Of a stretch of 39,767 bases of DNA, positions 17,981 to 24,984 are shown in pieces; the stretch's first letter is position 1; the number at the start of each line of letters is the position of its first letter. The stretch is taken from contig JAJPJX010000064.1 in the NCBI GenBank assembly GCA_021324015.1, positions 1 to 39,767 of the forward strand. The letters run 5' to 3'. The notes under the pieces were generated by a model. That model was not told the DNA's origin. It saw only the letters and a list, made by a program, of their open reading frames with translations, and made no database searches. Both the position numbers and the translations under genes were made by a program. This DNA comes from Solibacteraceae bacterium (lineage in GTDB: Bacteria; Acidobacteriota; Terriglobia; Bryobacterales; Bryobacteraceae).

Positions 17981-18080
17981 GGCGGCGGGCGGACTGGGAG
18001 ACACTGCGGCTCAGCGGGCAGGGGGTCAGGGGCGGAAGGCGCGGGGCTAGATAGGTGGATGAACACCGCTGCGCTGTGAA

Positions 18081-18109
18081 TTGACAGGCCAAACCGCGTT
18101 TGATATCGT
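18081..18109 (+). promoter_or_regulatory. Candidate sigma-70 promoter for the PSCyt/DUF1501 pair
   Basis: A perfect TTGACA (18081-18086), a 17-base spacer and TATCGT (18104-18109, 4 of 6). The predicted transcript start near 18116 lies about 24 bases before the ATG at 18140, and GAAAGG occupies the ribosome-site position. Confidence 0.55.
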
Positions 18110-18139
18110 CTGACGACAACAGCCAGACGGGCTGAAAGG

Positions 18140-20602
18140 ATGCTGCGGGTACGGCCTCAAAACTTTTTGGTCGGTGTCGCGTGGCTGGTTTCCGTCGCGG
18201 CAGCATCCGGGGAAGCTCCCCAGTTCGAAGAATCCGCGGGTCCGCTGCTCGAAGCCAGATGCGCGAAGTGCCATAGTGGGAGCGCGCCGCAAGCCGGTTT
18301 AAACGTGACTAGCCGGACCACGCTGCTGAAAGGCGGCAACTCCGGCCCGGCGATTGTGGCGGGCGCGCCGGACGGCAGCCTGCTGGTTAAGCGGGTCTCC
18401 CAGGGAGAGATGCCGCCCGGAGGGCCGAAGCTCAGCGACGCCGAGATCGCCATATTGCGGAGTTGGATTGCGGCAGGCGCGCCGGCCAGAAACGAGGCGC
18501 TGGTGGAGCACATTCCGGGGACCGCTCCGGCCGAACGGGCGCATTGGGCGTTTCAGACGCCCAGGCGGCCCGCCATGCCGGCGGTGAAGGCGGCGGCGCG
18601 CGTGCGCTCTCCGCTCGATGCCTTCGTGCTGGCGGAATTGGAGAAGCGCAATCTGGGATTCTCTCCGGACGCGGACAAAATCACGCTGCTTCGCCGCGCC
18701 TGGTTCGATCTCGCCGGACTGCCTCCCCCTCCCGAGGAAGTGGACCGGTTTCTCGCCGATACCTCGCCGAACGCCTACGAAAAACTCGTCGACCGGCTGC
18801 TTGCCAGCCCGCGGTACGGGGAGCGATGGGCGCGGCACTGGCTGGACCTGGCGGGCTACGCGGACTCCGAGGGTGTGCTGGCGGCCGACGTCATCCGTCC
18901 GAATGCCTGGCGGTACCGCGACTATGTGATCCGCGCGCTGAACGCGGACAAGCCATACGACCGGTTTCTGACGGAGCAGATCGCGGGAGACGAGGCCTCC
19001 AGATATTTCGACCAGGACCGTCTCACGCCCTCCACCATCGAGGCCCTGGAGGCCACCGGGTTTCTGCGCACCGCGGTGGACGCCACGCGCGAGGATTTTC
19101 TGCCGGAGGCTTTTGCCGAATATACCTGGCGCACGGCGTTTGACACGGAACAGATCGTGGCCTCGTCGGTGCTGGGCCTGACCTTGCAGTGCGCCCGCTG
19201 CCACGATCACAAGTACGAGCCGCTGAGCCAGAAAGACTACTACCGGTTTCTGGCTTTCTTTGCGGGCGGGATCCGTCCCAACGGCGCCGTGCTGCCGACT
19301 TACAAACGGCAGATCGCCCTGGCCACGGCGCGGGAGAAGAAAGCTGCCGAAGAGAACAACGGCCCGGTGGAGCCGGTGATCAAGGCGCTGCGGCAATTGC
19401 AAGCGGCCCGGCTGGCAGAATACCGCGCCAGGCATCCCAAGAAGGACCGGGCCACGGAGGCGGAACTGCGGGAGATGTTCCCCGACTACGCCGCCAAGGC
19501 GGATGCGCTGGCTGAAGAACTACGGCAGGAAGAGGCCAAGATCATCCAGTTGCCTGAGATTCGCGCGTTCTACGATCTGGATGGGACGCCGCCGGCCACG
19601 CACGTGTTCCGGCGCGGCGATCCTAAGCACCCGGAAGAGGAAGTGGCGCCGGGAGTGCCGGTGGTGCTGGATGCGCTGGACCGGCCGTTTGAAGTGGCCA
19701 GGCCGGCAGAGGGAGCGAAGACCAGCGGGCGGCGCCTGGCGCTGGCCGAGTGGCTGACGCGGCCGGACAATCCATTGACCGCGCGAGTGTTCGTCAACCG
19801 GGTGTGGGCGGAGCATTTCGGGACGGGAATCGTGCCCAGCCTGGACAATTTCGGCAGGTCCGGCGCGCCGCCGACGAATCAACCGCTGCTGGACTGGCTG
19901 GCGACGGAGTTCGTCCGCCAGGGCTGGAGCATCAAGAATCTGCACCGCCTGATTATGACCTCGACGGTGTACCGGCAAAGCTCCCGGGCGAACGACGCCG
20001 GCCTCCAGGCGGACCCCGACGACAGGCTGCTGTGGCGCATGCCGCCACGCCGCCTGGAGGCCGAGATTATTCGGGATGCGATCCTGGAGACGGCGGGGAG
20101 TTTGGATTTCACGATGTACGGGCCGCCGGTCGCGGCACACACCAAGCCCAGCGGCGAGGTGGCGCCGGAAGACGACAATTGCCAGGGGCGGCGGTCGATC
20201 TACCAGATCGTGCGCCGGTCGGCGCCGCAAAGTTTCCTGAATGCCTTCGACGCGCCCATCATGGAGACGAATTGCACCCGGCGCACCGTTTCCACGACGG
20301 CCACGCAGGCGCTGGCGCTGATGAACAGCGAATTCGTGGCCGCCCAAGCCGAGCATTTTGCGCGCCGCGTGCTGCGGCACGCGCGGACCGCGAAGCTTTC
20401 GGAGGCAGGGACCATCGAATACGCCTTCCGGCTGGCCCTGGCGCGCAGGCCCGATGCGGCGGAGGCGGAGACACTGACACGTTTCCTGCGGACGCAGGCC
20501 GGGCATTACACCAAGCTGCCTGCCGATGAACAGCGCGTGCGGGTGTACGCGGACTTGTGCCAAGCGCTGGTGAGCAGCAACGAGTTCATATACGTCGATT
20601 AG
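18140..20602 (+). CDS. Planctomycete-type cytochrome c / DUF1549 / DUF1553 protein
   Basis: An 820-residue exported protein. A signal peptide (to about residue 24, SVAAASG) is followed by a PSCyt1 domain with heme-binding CAKCH at residues 41-45. The PSCyt2 (DUF1549) domain spans about 157-395 and ends in a second CxxCH (CARCH, 351-355) within QCARCHDHKYEPLSQ. An insert of charged helices leads to a PSD1 (DUF1553) domain at about 535-790 (NPLTARVFVNRVWAEHFGTG, RRLEAEIIRDAIL). Proteins of this architecture are abundant in Planctomycetes and Solibacter-type acidobacteria and are linked to growth on complex polymers. The reaction is unproven. It shares a transcript with the DUF1501 gene, which starts within a few bases of its stop. 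Confidence 0.9.
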   Translation: MLRVRPQNFLVGVAWLVSVAAASGEAPQFEESAGPLLEARCAKCHSGSAPQAGLNVTSRTTLLKGGNSGPAIVAGAPDGSLLVKRVSQGEMPPGGPKLSDAEIAILRSWIAAGAPARNEALVEHIPGTAPAERAHWAFQTPRRPAMPAVKAAARVRSPLDAFVLAELEKRNLGFSPDADKITLLRRAWFDLAGLPPPPEEVDRFLADTSPNAYEKLVDRLLASPRYGERWARHWLDLAGYADSEGVLAADVIRPNAWRYRDYVIRALNADKPYDRFLTEQIAGDEASRYFDQDRLTPSTIEALEATGFLRTAVDATREDFLPEAFAEYTWRTAFDTEQIVASSVLGLTLQCARCHDHKYEPLSQKDYYRFLAFFAGGIRPNGAVLPTYKRQIALATAREKKAAEENNGPVEPVIKALRQLQAARLAEYRARHPKKDRATEAELREMFPDYAAKADALAEELRQEEAKIIQLPEIRAFYDLDGTPPATHVFRRGDPKHPEEEVAPGVPVVLDALDRPFEVARPAEGAKTSGRRLALAEWLTRPDNPLTARVFVNRVWAEHFGTGIVPSLDNFGRSGAPPTNQPLLDWLATEFVRQGWSIKNLHRLIMTSTVYRQSSRANDAGLQADPDDRLLWRMPPRRLEAEIIRDAILETAGSLDFTMYGPPVAAHTKPSGEVAPEDDNCQGRRSIYQIVRRSAPQSFLNAFDAPIMETNCTRRTVSTTATQALALMNSEFVAAQAEHFARRVLRHARTAKLSEAGTIEYAFRLALARRPDAAEAETLTRFLRTQAGHYTKLPADEQRVRVYADLCQALVSSNEFIYVD

Positions 20603-20614
20603 GAGATGATGCGC

Positions 20615-22069
20615 ATGCCCTTCGGACTTCGCCCCGATCACCTCCGGTTCACTCCCATCCGGCGCTTGCTCTCGCGGCGCGACTTATTCCACCGCATCAG
20701 CATGGGTATCGGCGGCATGGCGCTGGCGGAGCTGATGGGCCCGGACGTGGCGGCCGCCTCGCTTCCCGAACGGCGCCCGGCGCAGTATGACGTCCTGCCC
20801 AAGAAACCGCACTTCCCGGCCAAGGCGAAGCGCGTGATTCTGCTGTTCCAGAACGGCGGGCCCAGCCAGGTGGATCTGTTCGACCCTAAGCCGGAACTGT
20901 CGAAACGGGAAGGTCAAAAGCCGGGCGCAGGCTATGTGAACGACGTAGACGCGAAGAAGACCGGCACCTGGATGGGTACCCCATTTCGTTTTGCCAGGCA
21001 CGGCCAGAGCGGCATGGAACTGTCTGAACTGCTTCCGGGCCTGGCCCGGCACGCGGACGATATTGCCCTGATCCGCTCGATGGTGAGCGATCACTCGAAC
21101 CACGAGCAGGCCATCTGGAATTTCAATACCGGCCTGATCATGCCGGGACGCCCTTCACTGGGCTCCTGGGTGGCATACGGGCTGGGCACGGAGAATCAGA
21201 ACCTGCCGGCCTTCGTGGCCATCCTGAATCCCACGGGGCTGCCGGTGGACGGGGCGCGCAATTACTCCAACGGGTGGATGCCGGCGGTCTACCAAGGCCT
21301 GCCGATGCGCGCGGAAGGCACGCCGGTGCTCAACCTGGAGCCGCAGGGTTCGGCGGCGGCGGCGAAGGGCCGGCTGGACCTGCTCGAAACATTGAACCGC
21401 GAGCACCTCCACCGGCACAGCGACCAACTGGATCTGGAAGCGCGCATTGCCAGCTTTGAACTGGCGGCGCGCATGCAGTTGGCGGCCACCGACGCTCTGG
21501 ACCTGGCCCGGGAGTCCAGGCAGACGCATGCGATGTACGAAACCGGGGATCCGGAATCCGGGATTCACGGGCGTCAATGCCTGCTGGCGCGCCGTTTAAT
21601 CGAGCGCGGCGTGCGGTTCGTGCAGGTCCTCCACAACGGGCAGCCGTGGGACACCCACACGAATAACGAGAAAGGCAATCGGGAGATCTGCCGAAAGACC
21701 GACGGTCCGACGGCCGCTCTCCTCGCCGACCTAAAGCAGCGAGGACTGCTCACCGACACACTCGTAATCTGGGCCGGCGAATTCGGCCGCACGCCCATGG
21801 CCGAGGGGAAAGACGGCCGCGACCACCACAAGTTCGGGTTCAGCCTGTGGCTGGCCGGCGGCGGCATCAAGGGCGGAGTGACTTACGGGGCCACGGATGA
21901 CTTCGGCTACCATGCCGTGGAAAACATAGTGACCGTGGCAGATTTTCACGCCACGATCCTGCACGTGCTGGGCCTGGATCACGAGCGCCTGATTTTCCGG
22001 CACGACACACGCGACGAAAAGCTCACGGACGTGCACAAGGCTAAGGTCGTCTCATCGATCCTGGCTTAG
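20615..22069 (+). CDS. Tat-exported DUF1501 protein
   Basis: A 484-residue protein of the DUF1501 family, a sulfatase/alkaline-phosphatase-like fold. The N-terminus carries a twin-arginine signal (LSRRDLFHRISMGIGGMAL), so export in folded form is expected. Family hallmarks are LFQNGGPSQVDLFDPKPEL, RSMVSDHSNHEQA, DTHTNNEKGN, GEFGRTP and GRDHHKFGFSLWLAGGGIKGG; the His and Asp residues resemble metal ligands. Three candidate ATGs lie at 20606, 20609 and 20615. AGGAG at 20601-20605 gives a normal 9-base spacing only to the last, so 20615 is preferred. This gene regularly follows PSCyt/DUF1549/DUF1553 genes, and the two products probably act together in the periplasm. The substrate is unknown. Confidence 0.88.
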   Translation: MPFGLRPDHLRFTPIRRLLSRRDLFHRISMGIGGMALAELMGPDVAAASLPERRPAQYDVLPKKPHFPAKAKRVILLFQNGGPSQVDLFDPKPELSKREGQKPGAGYVNDVDAKKTGTWMGTPFRFARHGQSGMELSELLPGLARHADDIALIRSMVSDHSNHEQAIWNFNTGLIMPGRPSLGSWVAYGLGTENQNLPAFVAILNPTGLPVDGARNYSNGWMPAVYQGLPMRAEGTPVLNLEPQGSAAAAKGRLDLLETLNREHLHRHSDQLDLEARIASFELAARMQLAATDALDLARESRQTHAMYETGDPESGIHGRQCLLARRLIERGVRFVQVLHNGQPWDTHTNNEKGNREICRKTDGPTAALLADLKQRGLLTDTLVIWAGEFGRTPMAEGKDGRDHHKFGFSLWLAGGGIKGGVTYGATDDFGYHAVENIVTVADFHATILHVLGLDHERLIFRHDTRDEKLTDVHKAKVVSSILA

Positions 22070-22072
22070 GCT

Positions 22073-22228
22073 TCAAGACCCATCGGGGCGGGGCGCCGGA
22101 GGCGGGGAACCCCCAGGCGGTCCGCTCCACTCGGCATCACCCAGGCGCCACCCGCCCCCGAGGGCCTGGTAGAGTTGCACGATGACCAGCCAACGGTAGA
22201 GTTCGGTCTGCGCCAAGGCATTTTCGGC
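22073..22228 (-). pseudogene. Remnant of a NodT-type outer-membrane efflux channel (C-terminus only)
   Basis: Read on the minus strand from 22228, about 51 codons end at a TGA (22073-22075). They carry AENALAQTELYRW, then VIVQLYQALGGGWRLGD, the characteristic C-terminal end of RND-associated outer-membrane factors (NodT/OprM family). The upstream 400 or more residues expected for the family are absent. The frame is joined directly to a fragment of an RND pump, so an internal deletion has fused the two scars. No start codon or ribosome site is present, and a functional product is not expected. Confidence 0.7.
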
Positions 22229-22230
22229 AC

Positions 22231-22690
22231 CTGTTGCTGGTAAGGCATGCCCGCGTAATCGAAGCCCATCTCGCGCGGCATGGTCTGCGAAATAGTCTCT
22301 TCCAGAGCCTGCATGGAACTGTAGCCCGGCGCCGCGCTGCCGAAGATCTGCGCGCAGCGGTAGAGCTGTAGCGTTGCGTGAATTCAGGCCCCCTGATCCG
22401 GCGCAGGCTGGTCAGCGCGGAGAGGCGCCATTTCGCCCTTGCTGTTTCGCACGTAGAACTGGCCGACGTTCTCCGCGGCGGTGCGCTGCTCCCCTTCCGC
22501 CTGGACAAAAACGCGCCATTGGGGCCCGAAGCGGTTGAAGTAGTTGACGAAGGCGCCGCCCATGAACGCCTGCATCGTCTGGGAGAGGTCGCTCATGCGA
22601 TGCCTTGCGCGACCGCTTTGTCGCGGTCTACGTCGACGAATACCTGCGGGATAGTAGGCAGAAAGGTAGTGGTCAGACTGGTTATTTTTG
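22231..22690 (-). pseudogene. Frameshifted remnant of an AcrB-like RND efflux pump
   Basis: About 150 residues of the periplasmic porter region of a HAE1-type pump are spread over changing frames. They are, in order, TTTFLPTIPQVFVDVDRDKA, then MSDLSQTMQAFMGGAFVNYF and GQFYVRNSKGEMAPL. Next come LSALTSLRRIRGPEFTQRY and LYRCAQIFGSAAPGYSS, and finally LEETISQTMPREMGFDYAG. Frame changes occur near 22593, between about 22440 and 22380, and near 22365. The order matches AcrB in the region of E. coli residues about 720-860. Both ends are missing: the 5' end stops near the URO-D gene's stop, and the 3' end joins the outer-membrane-factor scar. This is a decayed efflux operon. Confidence 0.78.
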
Positions 22691-22738
22691 CGGAAACAGC
22701 CGGTGCCGGCCCGCGCGCGGAGCAACGGGCGTGCGGCT

Positions 22739-23824
22739 TTACCCCTCCGCGATGGGGTATTGACCGTGCTCTTTGGCGGAGTGATAGAAGGCCAGGATAT
22801 TTTCGATCGGCACGTCCGCCTGAATATTGTGCGCCGGTGCGAGGATCAATCCGCCGCCACGGCCCGCCGTGCGCACCCGCAGCCGCACCTCCGCCGCCAC
22901 GTCCTCCGGACTGCCATAGGGCAGGACTTCCTGAATATCCACGGTCCCCCAAAGCGTCAGGCGGTCTCCAAAGTCCCTCTTCACCCGCGCCGGGTCCATG
23001 GACTTCGGTTGCACCGGGTTGAGGATATCCAGCCCGATCTCGACAAGGTCGGAGAGAATCGGATACACATACCCATCGGAATGGAAGGCGATCTTCACGC
23101 CGGGGTGGATAGCCTTCCATTCGGCAAATAGCTGTGCATACCGGGGCTTGAAAAATTCGCGGAAGACCGCCGGCGAGACCAGCATGCGGTTCTGAGCGCC
23201 GAAGTCGTCGCCGATCCAGATGATGTCGACCTTCATTTGCGCGAACTTGCGGCCGGCGGTCTGAATCCAGGCCATGAGCTTGTCCAAATAGGCGTGCGCG
23301 AAGTCCTTGTTGACTGCCAGGTCCATCAGGACACGCTCCATGCCGCGGAGATACCAGGCCAGCTCGAACAGCGTGCAGGCGCAGCCGCCCATGATGCCGT
23401 ACTCGTCGCCGTATTCGTCCAACAGCTTGCGCGCACCCCAATAGCGATCTTCGCGCGAGAAGTCGGGCATGCTGAATTCGGCGGGGTCGCGGATGTCCGC
23501 CAGCGGCCGGCGCACCATCTCCGTGAAGGAGCCGCCGGAAGGATGCTCGAACCATTTCCAGCCGATCCCCCATTCATCGGTGTATTCGCGATCGGGCCGC
23601 GCGTAGTATCCAGTGCAGGGACCCACCCAGGAAATCAGAAAGTCGTGGTCCATGAGGATGGGCAGCGGTCCGCCGGCCGCTTGGTAGGTCTCGGTCTCCT
23701 CGGAAGCCACACCCAAGTGGTGCAGCATTCGGCGCTCAGCCTCCGGAGTGTACCAGGCGCAGATGGGCACACGGTCCGGTTCTTCGTGGTTGAGAGCAGT
23801 CAGTAACCGCTCTTTGTGGGTCAT
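22739..23824 (-). CDS. Uroporphyrinogen decarboxylase (URO-D) family protein
   Basis: A 361-residue protein of the URO-D/MtaA/CmuA superfamily. The N-terminus MTHKERLLTALNHEEPDRVP is typical of the family. Further conserved blocks are ADIRDPAEFSMPDF, VDIIWIGDDFGAQNRMLVSP, KIAFHSDGYVYPILSDLVE, LDILNPVQP and TLWGTVDIQEVLPYG. The last half resembles cobamide-dependent methyltransferase partners more than HemE itself, since the HemE substrate-binding pattern is not evident. It probably transfers or handles a methyl or one-carbon group in secondary metabolism, but the substrate is unknown. The ATG at 23824 has GGAG 6 bases upstream, so it is preferred over a TTG at 23854. The gene stands between the RND scar and the receptor gene. 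Confidence 0.82.
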   Translation of the reverse strand: MTHKERLLTALNHEEPDRVPICAWYTPEAERRMLHHLGVASEETETYQAAGGPLPILMDHDFLISWVGPCTGYYARPDREYTDEWGIGWKWFEHPSGGSFTEMVRRPLADIRDPAEFSMPDFSREDRYWGARKLLDEYGDEYGIMGGCACTLFELAWYLRGMERVLMDLAVNKDFAHAYLDKLMAWIQTAGRKFAQMKVDIIWIGDDFGAQNRMLVSPAVFREFFKPRYAQLFAEWKAIHPGVKIAFHSDGYVYPILSDLVEIGLDILNPVQPKSMDPARVKRDFGDRLTLWGTVDIQEVLPYGSPEDVAAEVRLRVRTAGRGGGLILAPAHNIQADVPIENILAFYHSAKEHGQYPIAEG

Positions 23825-23978
23825 GCGGTGCTCCAGTCCCGAAGCGGGCGGCAACCAACCGCTGCGACCGCTAGCGTCGCTGTTCGCTGCCGCTACCCCG
23901 ACGCATGCCCATTTTAGACTGGAACAACCTGTTTTTCATACCCGCACGTCTGTTTCTGCGCGGAAAGTCGGGAGGCTG

Positions 23979-24028
23979 CCGGCCCGCAGATCCCGCGGGC
24001 CGGACGCGGAGACAGCCGGCAAACCGGC
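23979..24028 (-). terminator. Two tandem GC hairpins after the second receptor gene
   Basis: Just past the receptor stop (minus strand) lie GCCGG-N4-CCGGC (24015-24028) and a perfect 9-base stem CCGGCCCGC/GCGGGCCGG with a 7-base loop (23979-24003). No T-rich tract follows, so they are not classical intrinsic terminators. They could act with Rho or protect the transcript end. Confidence 0.35.
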
Positions 24029-24033
24029 CGCCG

Positions 24034-24984
24034 TCAAAAGATCAACCGCATGGCAAGCTGGATCACCCGGCTGCCCGAGCCCCCGTATATCTTGCCGGTG
24101 GTCGCAACCGGCAGGCCGCCATCGCGGGTGTCTCCAATCGTGGAACCCGGACCGCCGAGGTTGAAGTGGTTGAAAGCGTCGAACCAGTCTGTTCTGACTT
24201 GCAAGCGCAACCCCTGTTCGCCCCGGAAGTAAAACATCTTCATGAGACTCATGTCCCAATTCTCGGACCCCGGGCCAAAGACGGAGTTCCGGGCAGCGTT
24301 GCCATAGGCCCACTTCTGGGGAGGCGCGAAGGCTGCCGGGTTGAACCATTGCACGCCCGAAACGACGTCGTGCGATCCGCCGTTTTTGCCGTCATAGAGC
24401 CCTACCCCGGAAACGGCGTCCGGACGCCCGCCCCACCAACCCACAATGTTCGAAGGCACGTTGAAGTACACCGAAAACGGAGAACCGGTCACATAAGTGG
24501 TGATGCCCGCGAATTCCCAGCCGCCGAATACGGCGTTGACCACGCCTTTCTGGTTCAGCCAGCGCTTACCCGCGCCAAAAGGCAATTCGTAGACGTAATT
24601 GAACGCCAGTCTCTGGCGAGGGAGGTAGTCCGAGTTGCCGTAATCGCACATGTAGCACCACGGGTTGTTCAAGCCGCCCGCAACGGGCACGTCATCGAGG
24701 CTGCGGGTCCAGTTGTACTCAACCTGCAGGCTCAAGCCGTTGGAAAGACGCCGGATCAACTCCAGTTGCAACTGGTTGAAATTCTGGAGTCCTCCGGAAG
24801 CGTTGTAGTTGATATTGCCCCAGGGCTGGAAGGGACGCTGGTTTTGGAAGACTACGTTGGGTTGCTGGACGGCGGGCTGATTGATGTTGAAGGCATACCA
24901 AAAGAGGTGCTGAACCTGCGAACCCACGTAGGAGGCGCGCGCCATCCATTGCTGCCCGATCTGCTGCTCGAGGTCAAGGTCCAC
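24034..24984 (-). CDS. C-terminal part of the frameshifted second TonB-dependent receptor
   Basis: About 316 codons of beta-barrel continue the upstream fragment in another frame. The first residues DLDLEQQIGQQWMARASYVG align with the position LNIQHSFGGDTVVETSYVG of the intact receptor at 7367-10813. The end shows the usual LQVRTDWFDAFNHFNLGGPG and a terminal aromatic (LAMRLIF). The GTG at 24984 is not a true start: no ribosome site precedes it and it is inside the barrel. With the 5' part the gene would encode roughly 1130 residues. Unless the base change is a sequence error, or is bypassed, this part is not translated. Confidence 0.75.
   Translation of the reverse strand: MDLDLEQQIGQQWMARASYVGSQVQHLFWYAFNINQPAVQQPNVVFQNQRPFQPWGNINYNASGGLQNFNQLQLELIRRLSNGLSLQVEYNWTRSLDDVPVAGGLNNPWCYMCDYGNSDYLPRQRLAFNYVYELPFGAGKRWLNQKGVVNAVFGGWEFAGITTYVTGSPFSVYFNVPSNIVGWWGGRPDAVSGVGLYDGKNGGSHDVVSGVQWFNPAAFAPPQKWAYGNAARNSVFGPGSENWDMSLMKMFYFRGEQGLRLQVRTDWFDAFNHFNLGGPGSTIGDTRDGGLPVATTGKIYGGSGSRVIQLAMRLIF

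Noticed and set aside
16535-18004. A 489-codon minus-strand open frame
   Set aside because: It mirrors the NtrC-type gene on the other strand, which has every expected motif.
24852-24974. Programmed frameshifting in the second receptor
   Set aside because: No slippery heptamer or downstream stem was found at the junction; a simple one-base loss is the more economical explanation.
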